Assembly: GCA_964370775.1 (NCBI GenBank)
Contig: CAYJKT010000011.1
Coordinates: forward strand, 1-64,000
Source: SIG603 sp964370775
Lineage (GTDB): Bacteria; Bacillota; Clostridia; Oscillospirales; Acutalibacteraceae
DNA: 64,000 nt
Direction of reading: 5' to 3'
Shown: in pieces, positions 7,156-16,025 of the stretch
Position numbering within the stretch: the stretch's first letter is position 1
Layout of the letters: each line of letters starts with the position of its first letter
The notes under the pieces: model-generated
What the model saw: only the letters and a program-made list of their open reading frames with translations
Told to the model about the DNA's origin: nothing
The model's database searches: none
Program-made: the position numbers and the translations under genes

Positions 7156-8181
7156 ATGGCAAAAGTAAGAAATAATTCAATAGATATTTTTAGGTACATA
7201 TGTGCAATAATGGTTATAGGAATGCACACCTTATTAGTAGACACGACTACTGCTGAACAAGGTTATACTCTTATTCAAATAATTTCAAGAACCACAGTTC
7301 CCTTCTTTTTTGCTGTAGCAGGCTTTTTCTATATAAAAAAACTAGTTACAGGTCAAAAAATATTCTTAAAGTATATATCCAGAATAATACTTGTATATGC
7401 AGTTTGGAGTGCAGTCTATTTATTAGAAGAAGTGCTGATGAAGTCTATTAGCGGAGAGCTTACAGTTAGTTTTTTTATAGATTTTTTTATAGATTTTATT
7501 TTTTATGGCAGTTGGTATCATTTTTGGTTCTTCCCAGCGCTTATATATTCTATCTGCATAACAACATTAATTTACAAAATTAAGTGTTTTAAATTTGTAG
7601 TTCCAATATCTATTTTAGCATACTTAATAAGTGTTTTAGGCTCGGCTTATTATGAGTTAGGAACAAATATTCCTGTTTTAGGTAGTTTATATAATTTTTC
7701 TGACTTTGAGGCGATAAGACGAATTGTGTTTATGGGATTTCCGTTTTTTGTGATTGGTTATGTAGTAGAGCTAATTAAGAATAGGTTTGAAAAATTTAAC
7801 GCAATTTGGCTAGTTATTGTATTTTTAATTTTATGCTCACTAGAGGTTGCAGAGGTCTTTATAATCGATTACTTTGAATTGCAAACCCACGTTTTAACTA
7901 CTATTATGTTATACCCAGTAGTTTGCTTGACTTTGATCTTGTTGTTTAAACACCCTTTACCTGGAAGAGAAAAGCTTTCTAACACTACTAAAATACTTTC
8001 AAATGTGTCGTATTATGCACATCCGTTAGTGATTATGGCTGTAAACATGTTGTTTATTGGAGTTCTAAAATTAAATCTTACACCTGTGCATGTGTTTTTG
8101 ATTACCACAATTTTGTGTGCATTTGCTGGATTAATAATTATGAAAATCAATAATAAACATATTAATAAATTTGTTCAATAA
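7156..8181 (+). CDS. Membrane acyltransferase (acyltransferase family 3)
   Basis: A 341-residue integral membrane protein with about ten hydrophobic helices. The N-terminus NNSIDIFRYICAIMVIGMH matches the acyltransferase-3 family, with the conserved His in the first helix region and RTTVPFFFAVAGFFYIKK around residue 50. The family (OafA/WecH-like) transfers acetyl or succinyl groups to cell-surface sugars or peptidoglycan at the cytoplasmic membrane. The acceptor cannot be told. It is a monocistronic gene preceded by AAAGGAAAG. Confidence 0.85.
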   Translation: MAKVRNNSIDIFRYICAIMVIGMHTLLVDTTTAEQGYTLIQIISRTTVPFFFAVAGFFYIKKLVTGQKIFLKYISRIILVYAVWSAVYLLEEVLMKSISGELTVSFFIDFFIDFIFYGSWYHFWFFPALIYSICITTLIYKIKCFKFVVPISILAYLISVLGSAYYELGTNIPVLGSLYNFSDFEAIRRIVFMGFPFFVIGYVVELIKNRFEKFNAIWLVIVFLILCSLEVAEVFIIDYFELQTHVLTTIMLYPVVCLTLILLFKHPLPGREKLSNTTKILSNVSYYAHPLVIMAVNMLFIGVLKLNLTPVHVFLITTILCAFAGLIIMKINNKHINKFVQ

Positions 8182-8188
8182 AAAGCTA

Positions 8189-8217
8189 TTGACAAATGTA
8201 AATAAATAGTGTATTCT
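8189..8217 (+). promoter_or_regulatory. Promoter of the adenine riboswitch-ade unit
   Basis: TTGACA (8189-8194), 17 bases, then TATTCT (8212-8217). It precedes the riboswitch aptamer by 24 bases. Confidence 0.8.
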
Positions 8218-8240
8218 GATTATATAAATATACTATAATA

Positions 8241-8305
8241 TTTCGTATAACCCTGTAAAAATGGTTCAGGGGTCTCTACAGGAATCCTAAATCCTACTTA
8301 CGAAG
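8241..8305 (+). promoter_or_regulatory. Purine riboswitch aptamer, adenine type
   Basis: P1 is TTCGTA (8242-8247) with TACGAA (8299-8304). J1/2 is TAACC. P2 is CCTG with CAGG, with loop AAAATGG. J2/3 is TCTCTAC, with the conserved CTAC. P3 is AGGA with TCCT around loop ATCCTAAA, whose TAAA end fits loop 3. The base just before the 3' P1 strand is T8298, the position that pairs with adenine in adenine switches. An alternative pairing could make C8297 this base, but the gene behind it degrades adenine, which fits an adenine sensor. Confidence 0.85.
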
Positions 8306-8340
8306 ATGACACTCTGTTATCTTTGTAAGTGGGATTTTTT
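8289..8340 (+). terminator. Riboswitch-controlled terminator
   Basis: AAATCC-ACTTAC-AAGAT (8289-8307) pairs with ATCTTTGTAAGTGGGATTT (8319-8337), followed by a T run. The 5' strand is made of the 3' halves of P3 and P1, so the aptamer and terminator exclude each other. Ligand binding should therefore turn the gene on. Confidence 0.85.
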
Positions 8341-8377
8341 ACATTTATTTGTTTAAATCACGAAAGGAATATATAAA

Positions 8378-10093
8378 ATGAATAGATTAGAAATGATAAA
8401 TATTATTGACGTGGCAAATGGCAGAAGACAAGCAGACATGGTTCTTAAAAATGGCAAAATTGTAGATGTCTATCAAGGTAAAATTATAGAGGGTAACATT
8501 GCAATTTGTGGAAAATACATTGTAGGCATAGGTGATTATAACGGCGGAATAGAGATTGATCTTAACGGTTCTTATGTGTCTGCTGGGTTTATTGATGCGC
8601 ATATGCACATAGAGTCAACCTATGTTTCGCCGTCTGAAGTAGGAAGGCTGTTAGTGCCACGAGGAACAACAACAATTATATCTGACCCACATGAAATTGT
8701 AAATGTTTGCGGAAAAAAAGGGCTTGATTATATGATAAACTGTGACACAGCGCTAGACATAAAGTATATGTTGCCGTCTTGTGTTCCTTGTACGCCTTTT
8801 GAGACCACAGGAGCTATATTTAGCTCAAGTGATATGTGCGATTATATAAACCGCAAAGAGGTATTAGGTTTAGGCGAATTTATGAACCATGTTGGCGTAA
8901 ATAACTGTGTAGACGAGGATATGTCTAAAATATTCACGGCTAGGCTAGCAGGAAAAATTATTGATGGACACGCCCCAGAAGTGCTAGGGAAAAAACTCGA
9001 TGGTTATGCAGCCGCCGGTATTCGCACCGATCACGAATGTAGCACAATAGAAGAAGTAAACGACAGAATATCAAGAGGAATGTATGTCGAGTTTAGACAA
9101 GGCTCTGCTTGTAGAGACTTAAAAAAACTAATTCCAGCCATAACAAAAGAGAATTTAAGATACTGTCTGCTTTGTTCCGACGATAGAGAACCAGACACTA
9201 TATTTAAACTGGGGCATATGGATGATTGCTTGCGTATTTGTGTAAAAGAAGGTCTTGACCCGATATCTGCAATTAGAATGGCTACAATAAACACGACGGA
9301 GTGTTATAGACTGCATGAAATAGGGGGAATAGCTCCTGGTTTACTGGCTAATATTGTGGTGCTTAATAATCTTAAAGACTTCGGTGTAGAAAAAGTCATG
9401 ATAGAGGGCGAGATTGTGGCTGAAAACGGTAAATATTTAAAAAAAATTAAAACTACAGACATTCAATCTGTCAGCAATTCTATGAAAATTAAAGATTTTA
9501 GCATAGACAAACTAAAACTTACTTGCAAAAATTCAAAAGTTTACGCAATGCAGGTCTTAAGTGATGGTGTTGTAACTAAAAAAGTGGAAATTAATGTAAA
9601 TATTAATGATAAAAATGAGTTTGTATATGATAAAAACTCTGACATAAACAAGATTGCTGTAGTAGAAAGGCATAAATACACTGGAAATGTTGGAGTAGGG
9701 CTTATAAAAGGTTTTGGTATAAAATCTGGTGCAATTGCACAAACAATAGCTCATGACTCACATAATGTTGTGGTGATAGGCATGTCTGATGAAGACATGG
9801 AGTTAGCTGTAAAAACATTAGAAAAAATTGGTGGAGGAATTGTGGTTGTTAAAGATTCAGTGGTGCTTTCACAGTTAGAATTGCCAATAGCTGGGCTTAT
9901 GAGTGACAAAACAGGTGAAGAGGTTCAGACTAAATTTGAAGAAATTCATAATATTTGTCATGAAAACTTAGGAATTACCGAAGAAGAACCAATAGTTCAG
10001 TTATCATTTATGTCATTGCCTGTAATTCCCGAAATAAAGATTACGGATAAAGGATTGTTTGATGTATCAGAATTTAAGTTTATTAATCAATAA
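8378..10093 (+). CDS. ade: Adenine deaminase
   Basis: This 571-residue amidohydrolase converts adenine to hypoxanthine and ammonia, for purine salvage or nitrogen supply. The metal-binding motif is DAHMHIESTYVSP near residue 70, with DPHEIVNV (about 105), GLGEFMNHVGV (about 165), DGHAPE (about 190), DHECS (about 212) and CSDDREPD (about 268). The C-terminal part has the usual GMSDEDM and GGGIVVV segments. The length matches the adenine deaminase family. It is controlled by an adenine-responsive switch upstream, a logical substrate-induction circuit. It ends before a palindromic repeat and a terminator. Confidence 0.95.
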   Translation: MNRLEMINIIDVANGRRQADMVLKNGKIVDVYQGKIIEGNIAICGKYIVGIGDYNGGIEIDLNGSYVSAGFIDAHMHIESTYVSPSEVGRLLVPRGTTTIISDPHEIVNVCGKKGLDYMINCDTALDIKYMLPSCVPCTPFETTGAIFSSSDMCDYINRKEVLGLGEFMNHVGVNNCVDEDMSKIFTARLAGKIIDGHAPEVLGKKLDGYAAAGIRTDHECSTIEEVNDRISRGMYVEFRQGSACRDLKKLIPAITKENLRYCLLCSDDREPDTIFKLGHMDDCLRICVKEGLDPISAIRMATINTTECYRLHEIGGIAPGLLANIVVLNNLKDFGVEKVMIEGEIVAENGKYLKKIKTTDIQSVSNSMKIKDFSIDKLKLTCKNSKVYAMQVLSDGVVTKKVEINVNINDKNEFVYDKNSDINKIAVVERHKYTGNVGVGLIKGFGIKSGAIAQTIAHDSHNVVVIGMSDEDMELAVKTLEKIGGGIVVVKDSVVLSQLELPIAGLMSDKTGEEVQTKFEEIHNICHENLGITEEEPIVQLSFMSLPVIPEIKITDKGLFDVSEFKFINQ

Positions 10094-10134
10094 TTAAAGT
10101 GTTTAGTATAAGCATTTTATTTAATGCGACACAA

Positions 10135-10330
10135 TGTAGGGGACGGGTACTCCGTCCCGTGAGGACTCAGCTAAAACTGCTAGTTTTTTCCGTCCCGAAA
10201 AACTAGATATTTTAGCTAAATTTCCACGGGACGGAAAACCCGTCCCCTACATTAATTTGTGAGTTTTAACGAATTTATTTTTCACCCAAAATCCTAATCA
10301 ACACGTCTGCACAGAGACCCTCCCCTACAA
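10135..10330. repeat. Composite palindromic element, GGACGGG arm type
   Basis: The inner element (10135-10251) has arms TGTAGGGGACGGGTACTCCG and the inverse with a longer centre that repeats part of the arm (CCGTCCCGAAA). Only the right outer arm is present, ending AACACGTCTGCACAGAGACC and CCCTACAA; the left outer arm is missing. Confidence 0.8.
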
Positions 10331-10385
10331 TCAAAATCATTATTTGTGTAATATTTTTTAAGATATCCCTTTTTCGACAGGCTGA

Positions 10386-10412
10386 GAGCTAGGTTTTAAA
10401 CCTAGCTCCTTT
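10386..10412 (+). terminator. Terminator behind ade
   Basis: GAGCTAGGTTT pairs with AAACCTAGCTC (10386-10408) and a CTTTT tail follows on the plus strand. On the minus strand no T run follows, so it acts mainly for ade. Confidence 0.65.
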
Positions 10413-10416
10413 TGCT

Positions 10417-11079
10417 TTATATTACACAGTATTTAGCCATATAATCTTCCATTAAAGGAACAAGTGATTTAAACTCATCCTTAGAAGATAGATACTCTTT
10501 AATGTCCATAACAGTTACAATTGCATGAACTTTAATACCAAATTCACGGCTCACCTCGTCTATTGCAGTAATGCCCTCAGTTGTGCCAACTTCACAGCGG
10601 TTTACTGAAATAAACATATTCTCAACCTTAGTATCGGCAACACCCTTTAGTATAGGCATAACCTCTCTTATTGCTGTTCCGGCTGTGATAACGTCCTCAA
10701 TGATTATAACCTTGTCGCCGTCTTGTGGCTTATAGCCTATAATGCTACCGCCCTCGCCGTGGTCTTTTTCCTCTTTACGATTAAAGAAGAAAGGACGATT
10801 AAGGCTGTACTCGTTCCACAATGCACAAGATACACTTGTAGCTAGTGGTATACCCTTGTATGCAGGACCGAACATGCAGTCAAATTCTTCACCTATGCTC
10901 TCTTTAATAAGCTCAGCATAATACTTTCCAAGTGTAGCCATTTGCTCGCCTGTCTTGTAGTTTCCTGTGTTTACAAAATATGGTGTGTTTCTTCCACTTT
11001 TTGTCACAAAGTTTCCAAAACGTAATACGTCTGCACTCATCATAAACTCTATGAACTCAATTTTACTTTTAGTTAACAT
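10417..11079 (-). CDS. pyrE: Orotate phosphoribosyltransferase
   Basis: PyrE joins orotate to PRPP to make orotidine monophosphate in pyrimidine synthesis. The 220-residue protein has the PRPP-binding motif VIIIEDVITAGTA near residues 120-132, the flexible loop NRKEEKDHGEGG near 100 and the N-terminal LRFGNFVTKSGRNTPYFVN. No other pyr gene is beside it. It lies 14 bases downstream of a large RND exporter gene and may be read through from it. Confidence 0.95.
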   Translation of the reverse strand: MLTKSKIEFIEFMMSADVLRFGNFVTKSGRNTPYFVNTGNYKTGEQMATLGKYYAELIKESIGEEFDCMFGPAYKGIPLATSVSCALWNEYSLNRPFFFNRKEEKDHGEGGSIIGYKPQDGDKVIIIEDVITAGTAIREVMPILKGVADTKVENMFISVNRCEVGTTEGITAIDEVSREFGIKVHAIVTVMDIKEYLSSKDEFKSLVPLMEDYMAKYCVI

Positions 11080-11093
11080 AATTTTTCTCTCCT

Positions 11094-14000
11094 TTAATCT
11101 ACTAATCTCTTTTTCATTTCTTTTTTGTTGAATATATCATATAGCGCCGGCACAACAAACAAGTTCATTAAGGTTGCATATAGCAATCCGCCTATACAGA
11201 CTATTGCCACAGGTTGCATCATCTCTGAACCGAATCCTGTTCCGATAGCTACAAATAACAAGCCCAATACTGTTGTAAGTGATGTCATTAAGATAGGTCT
11301 TAAACGTGTAACACCAGCTGTTACAATAGCCCTTGTCTTTTCGACACCATCAAGTCTTAGAATGTTTATATAATCGATTAAAACTATACCATTGTTTACT
11401 ATAATGCCTGCTAGCATTACAAAGCCTACCATTGCAATAACGCTTACCTCTTTGCCTGTGACAAGCAGTGCTAAAAATCCGCCTGTAAATGCTAAAGGAA
11501 TTGTAAACATAACGATAAACGGTGATTTAAATGATTGGAACTGTGCTACCATTATAAAATAGATTATAACAACTGCTAATAATAGCATTAAACCTAACTG
11601 TGTTATTGCCTCCATGATTGTGTCACTCTCGCCGCCAACGTCTAGGGTATTTCCTGTTAGTGGTTCATAGTCTGCAATAAATGAATTAACTCTGTCTGTT
11701 GCTATAGTGATGTTTTGCCCTTCTTCTATTATAGCAGAAACTGTTAAAACTCTCTTATTATCTTCACGTTCGACAGAATTTAAGCTTTTAGTCTCTACTA
11801 TATTGGATATCTTAGAAAGCTCTATCTCTTTTTTCTCGCCTGTCATTGTGCTGTAGCTTATTACCATGTCTTCAATGTCAGACACATTTACCTCTTGATT
11901 AGCTTCACTGTATATGACTAAGTCGGTTATCTCACCGCTAAAGTTTACAGTGTTTGAAGGCATTTCTGTTTGGATTTGTGCTACAACTTCTGCATACACT
12001 TGGGCTACCATTATGCCTTCTTCCATAGCCTTTTCTTCGTCTATTACTATTCTGATTTCAGGGTTTGCATCTGCTATACTTGTAGTGACTTCTGCAATTC
12101 CCTCTACTTTTATTAACTCTTCTTGTAGTCTGTCTGACTCTGCTATAAGGTTGTCTAGGTCCTCACCATAAACTTTAACAGATATACCCTCGCCACTCAT
12201 AGAAGTTAGCATAGAGCCCATGTCCATAGCACCTTGTGCCTCAACTTGGGCATCTAAATCCGCACATTTTTCTACAATCTCGGCAGATATAACGCTGTCT
12301 TTTCTTGAAGAGTTTTCGCTGATTGTCACATATATACTAGCCGATGAACCGCTACCTCCCGTCATAGACATCATTGACATTGAACCTGTGCTGCCTGAAC
12401 TTATCGAAGCACCTACGGTTACTACCTCGTCTATCTCCATAATTCTTGCGCTAACCTCGTCTGCTAGCTCTGTCATTTCTTCAAAAGTTGCATCCTCAGG
12501 GCCTGTAACCGTTACAGAAATTTGAGTACCGCTCATGCTAGGCATGAATATAAATCCTCTTGAAAGAGCCACTGCTGTGCTTGAAATCAATAGAACCACA
12601 GAAAGACCTAGGCAGACCCATTTGTGTTTAAGTGATTTAATTGCTAATCTTTCATATCCGTTTGTAACTTTGTCTAATATAAAGCTTTTAGGTTTCTTCT
12701 CTTTTTTAAGCATGTCAGATGCCATAGCCGGAACTAAAGTCAAGGCGACAATCAAACTAGCTAGCAGTGAATAAGCAACTGTAAGACCCATGTCTACAAA
12801 TAAATCTCTTGTAATTCCCTCTATAAAAACTATAGGCAAGAACACACAAACAGTAGTTAGGGTAGATGAAACAATTGCACCTGCTACTTGACTTGCACCT
12901 TTAACGGCGGCGTTTAAGGCAGACTCTCCATTTGCACGCATTCTGTATATATTCTCGATAACAACAACCGAGTTATCAACTAGCATACCAACACCAACCG
13001 CAAGACCAGAAAGTGATATAATATTTAGTGTGATTCCAGAGAAGTACATAAGAACAATTGCGAAAAGTAAAGAAATTGGAATTGAACAAGCTATAATAAA
13101 TGTTGGTCTTAAGTCTTTTAGGAAGAATATCAAAATCAATATTGCTAAGACCGCACCACTAATAAGTGAGTTCATAACAGTTCCAACAACAACGTCGATA
13201 TAGTCGCCTTGATCGTTAAGTTTTGCAAAAGATAAACCCTCAAACTCTTCTTCAAGGTTTTCAAACTCAACAGATAAATTGTCTGAAACTGTCTTTGTAG
13301 CAAAGGTAGATTGCTTTGTGAAAGAAAGCATTAAAGAGTCGTCTCCGTTTACTTTTGCATAAACCTCTGCCGAATTATCGCTTACAAATACATCAGCAAC
13401 ATCCTCTAGTCTTACAATTCCAACGTCGTCAAGACCTGTGTTAAGTATAGGTAATTGTGCAAAATCTTCAAGGCTTTCAGCCTCTTCACCTACACGAACA
13501 AGGTAGTCAACGCCGTCCTCTGTGATGTAGCCAGCTGGCATTGAGAAGTTTTGAGCTGTAAGAATTTGAGACACCATATCCATGGTGATATCAAGTGTAG
13601 CCTGTTTGTAGGCAGCTTCTCTTTGTTCTTCAATTTGATCTTTTGCACTGTCGATTTGTGTTTGGGCTGAATCCATTTGAAGTAGGGCGGAGTCTAGTGC
13701 AGATTGCCCAGCAACTATTTGTGATAGACTAGCTGAAAGATCCATAGAGCCGTCTAATTGTTGCTTGTTTAACTCTTCCATGCCCGCTGTGATTTGCACA
13801 GAGGCTTTTTCAAGCTCTACTATTGTAGCCTCCATTTGAGCCACACCATCAGTTATCATTTTTATGTCGGCTTCATATTGGGCAATTGCTTCATCTAAGT
13901 CAGCCATTTCATAACCATAGGCAGAAAGTGTAGCGTTTAATGCGCTTATTGTGGTATCAAGTAAACCTAGTTGTATTCTTATGTTTGCGATTTCCGCAGT

Positions 14001-14987
14001 TTGCTCTGTAGTTGGAGCCTCGATTGCCTCTAACTCGGCAAGTTTTGTTTCAAGTGTTGCCTTGTTTTCAAGTGCGTCGTCGTACTGCATTCCAACTTCA
14101 ACTAAGATACCTAAAATTTGCTCTAGCATTGGTAAAGACTGATTTGCAGTGCTAATTTGGCTTTTTAGTTCTACTATAGTGTTTTCAATCTCGATTTTTT
14201 GGTCGACTAATTCGGCTTGAGCCTTGGCTGTCTCTTGTGCTAGAACTGTTTGCCCTTCTTCTACGGCTGATTGAGAGTCGTCTAATAAATCTGACTGGCT
14301 TTCAAGTTCGTTTCTGCCGTCTTCAAGTTCTTGCTCTTGCTCGTTTAGTTCAATTTCTGCCTCGGCAAATTGTTTGTCTAAAGCGTTTTTGATTTTCACA
14401 TTTAGAATATCAATCTTTTCTTGTGAGATTAATACGCTTACTTCTTCTTCTACATTACCGCTAACATCAACGCTCGCAACACCTGTTACACCCTCAAGGT
14501 CGCTTAAAATAGTGTCGTTTAAAAAGCTTGTTAACTCAATGCTGTCCATTCCCTCGTATGAGGCAGAATAAACACCTACAGGCAGTAGGTTAGGGTTAAT
14601 TTGTATAATATAAGGAGTTGAAACCATATCGCTCCATGCACCTGAAACCGAGTTGATTTGTTCTCGCACATCGGGTACAATGGCATCCATATTAGCAGAG
14701 TCGTTAAACTCTAACATAACCATAGACACACTGTCGGAACTCGTCGAACTTATTGCTGTGATATTTTCAACCGTTGCCATGGCTTGCTCTAGTGGTTTAC
14801 TTATTTCTTCTTCTATTTCCTCGGGTGTTGCACCAGGATTTGTTGTGATAACTACTGCATATGGCAGGTTAATTCCGGGCAATAGGTCTGGTGTCATGCT
14901 CGAGAACGACACAAAGCCTAAAATAATTACCATCAATACAGAAACATAGACTGTAAGAGGTTTTTTTACGCTAAATTTTGAAAACAT
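11094..14987 (-). CDS. RND-family exporter with coiled-coil insert (AcrB/SwrC-like)
   Basis: A 1297-residue inner-membrane transporter of the resistance-nodulation-division type. It begins with helix 1 (residues 10-30), then a porter domain with NPGATPEEIEEEISKPLE. Between about residues 195 and 475 there is a long Glu/Gln-rich coiled coil absent from Gram-negative AcrB. Helices 2-6 follow (FFLKDLRPTFIIACSIPIS, GVGMLVDNSVVVIENIYRM). The second half repeats the fold and ends with helices 8-12 (MVGFVMLAGIIVNNGIVLID). The family exports drugs, lipids or surfactant peptides by proton antiport; cargo is unknown. The coiled coil might replace the adaptor protein in a cell without outer membrane (inference). 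Confidence 0.9.
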   Translation of the reverse strand: MFSKFSVKKPLTVYVSVLMVIILGFVSFSSMTPDLLPGINLPYAVVITTNPGATPEEIEEEISKPLEQAMATVENITAISSTSSDSVSMVMLEFNDSANMDAIVPDVREQINSVSGAWSDMVSTPYIIQINPNLLPVGVYSASYEGMDSIELTSFLNDTILSDLEGVTGVASVDVSGNVEEEVSVLISQEKIDILNVKIKNALDKQFAEAEIELNEQEQELEDGRNELESQSDLLDDSQSAVEEGQTVLAQETAKAQAELVDQKIEIENTIVELKSQISTANQSLPMLEQILGILVEVGMQYDDALENKATLETKLAELEAIEAPTTEQTAEIANIRIQLGLLDTTISALNATLSAYGYEMADLDEAIAQYEADIKMITDGVAQMEATIVELEKASVQITAGMEELNKQQLDGSMDLSASLSQIVAGQSALDSALLQMDSAQTQIDSAKDQIEEQREAAYKQATLDITMDMVSQILTAQNFSMPAGYITEDGVDYLVRVGEEAESLEDFAQLPILNTGLDDVGIVRLEDVADVFVSDNSAEVYAKVNGDDSLMLSFTKQSTFATKTVSDNLSVEFENLEEEFEGLSFAKLNDQGDYIDVVVGTVMNSLISGAVLAILILIFFLKDLRPTFIIACSIPISLLFAIVLMYFSGITLNIISLSGLAVGVGMLVDNSVVVIENIYRMRANGESALNAAVKGASQVAGAIVSSTLTTVCVFLPIVFIEGITRDLFVDMGLTVAYSLLASLIVALTLVPAMASDMLKKEKKPKSFILDKVTNGYERLAIKSLKHKWVCLGLSVVLLISSTAVALSRGFIFMPSMSGTQISVTVTGPEDATFEEMTELADEVSARIMEIDEVVTVGASISSGSTGSMSMMSMTGGSGSSASIYVTISENSSRKDSVISAEIVEKCADLDAQVEAQGAMDMGSMLTSMSGEGISVKVYGEDLDNLIAESDRLQEELIKVEGIAEVTTSIADANPEIRIVIDEEKAMEEGIMVAQVYAEVVAQIQTEMPSNTVNFSGEITDLVIYSEANQEVNVSDIEDMVISYSTMTGEKKEIELSKISNIVETKSLNSVEREDNKRVLTVSAIIEEGQNITIATDRVNSFIADYEPLTGNTLDVGGESDTIMEAITQLGLMLLLAVVIIYFIMVAQFQSFKSPFIVMFTIPLAFTGGFLALLVTGKEVSVIAMVGFVMLAGIIVNNGIVLIDYINILRLDGVEKTRAIVTAGVTRLRPILMTSLTTVLGLLFVAIGTGFGSEMMQPVAIVCIGGLLYATLMNLFVVPALYDIFNKKEMKKRLVD

Positions 14988-15157
14988 TGATTCACTCCTA
15001 AATAATATTATTTACATATATTTTTCACCATAGTATTATACAATATAACTAATGAAATAAGTAATAGCAATTAATTAACTTTCTGTAAATAATAAAATTT
15101 ATTGTTTTGTGGAGTAGTTGATTTATATTAAATAAGAATCTAAATTACTTTAATTAG

Positions 15158-15427
15158 TTAATTACAATATTTTTCCTTACAATAAATATAGAATAATTCT
15201 ATAATAAACGCAGACATATCATCTTCATGAATTATTCCTATTTTTACAAATTCATTAAACAAAACAATATTACAGCCTATATATTTATTTCGTATCAATA
15301 AACCTAATGAGAAATGAAATCTATGCAAAAACGAAAAATCACAAGAAATTAATTCAAAAATAAATACATTACTTAGCTCTTTTTCAATTTTAGGAAATAA
15401 ATCTGTAATTAATTTAATTATTTTCAT
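15158..15427 (-). CDS. Small protein resembling DUF6794
   Basis: An 89-residue cytoplasmic protein. HRFHFSLGLLIRNKYI and IGIIHEDDMSAFIIELFY resemble the two conserved blocks of DUF6794 (HxxxGxxIRN and HxDDMSxxII). The family has no known role. The start at 15427 is chosen because GAGGATAAT precedes it. It is divergent from an XRE regulator across a short region with repeated AGTAAATGTC words, suggesting shared control. Confidence 0.6.
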   Translation of the reverse strand: MKIIKLITDLFPKIEKELSNVFIFELISCDFSFLHRFHFSLGLLIRNKYIGCNIVLFNEFVKIGIIHEDDMSAFIIELFYIYCKEKYCN

Positions 15428-15440
15428 ATTATCCTCTTTT

Positions 15441-15508
15441 GACATCTAGTAAATGTCTTTTTTATTTTATTATAGCACATAATAAAATAAAAACAAGCAG
15501 TAAATGTC
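15441..15508. promoter_or_regulatory. Candidate operators between the DUF6794-like and XRE genes
   Basis: AGTAAATGTC occurs twice in the same direction (15448-15457 and 15499-15508). The first copy is part of an imperfect palindrome GACATCTAGTAAATGTC (15441-15457). The second overlaps the ribosome site region of the XRE gene. Binding by the XRE protein is inference. Confidence 0.5.
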
Positions 15509-15522
15509 AAAAAGGAGTTAAT

Positions 15523-15780
15523 ATGTATAAAAATAAAAATATAGATGGAACATGTAATATTAGTGGTAAAAAAATTGCACTTTTAAGAAAACAAGTAAAC
15601 CCTAAATTATCTCAAAATGGACTTTCAAAAAAACTCCAATTAGCAGGACTTGATATAGATAAAAATGCAATCCAAAGAATTGAATCAGGACAAAGATTTA
15701 TAACAGATATTGAACTTAAGATATTTGTGAAAATTTTGGATACAACATCAGATTATTTATTAGGGATAACGGATGATTAA
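15523..15780 (+). CDS. XRE-family helix-turn-helix regulator
   Basis: An 85-residue single-domain DNA-binding protein. Residues 14-80 form the XRE fold: ISGKKIALLRKQ, then SQNGLSKKLQ, then NAIQRIESGQRFITDIEL and DYLLGITDD at the end. The start at 15523 follows AAGGAG at seven bases. There is no ligand domain. The neighbour is a divergent DUF6794-like gene. No prophage genes are visible around it. Confidence 0.85.
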   Translation: MYKNKNIDGTCNISGKKIALLRKQVNPKLSQNGLSKKLQLAGLDIDKNAIQRIESGQRFITDIELKIFVKILDTTSDYLLGITDD

Positions 15781-15794
15781 TTTGTGCATTAAGC

Positions 15795-16025
15795 TCATTG
15801 TTTTCGATTACCATATTTATCAAAGTTTTTTCTTAATGCTCTTTCTGTTGGGAGGATTGTAATAAATAATAGAAACAATTGAATAGCGATAGTAATTCCT
15901 CCAAATAAACTTATAAAATTTATTTCTCTTCCAATAACTAAAAGCATAGCGCCAATAGAAATAGGCAGAATTATGCAACCAAATATTAAAATCAAAGTCT
16001 TTACCGCACCACAACTGTACTTCAA
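15795..16025 (-). CDS. Truncated small membrane protein
   Basis: A 76-codon frame with two hydrophobic helices (LILIFGCIILPISIG and FGGITIAIQLFLLFITI) and a charged end ERALRKNFDKYGNRK that looks like a real protein tail. It opens only with TTG, just after an in-frame stop, inside the RelA/SpoT-like remnant, and it has no ribosome site. I take it as the 3' part of a membrane protein gene joined to another broken gene. Confidence 0.4.
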   Translation of the reverse strand: MKYSCGAVKTLILIFGCIILPISIGAMLLVIGREINFISLFGGITIAIQLFLLFITILPTERALRKNFDKYGNRKQ

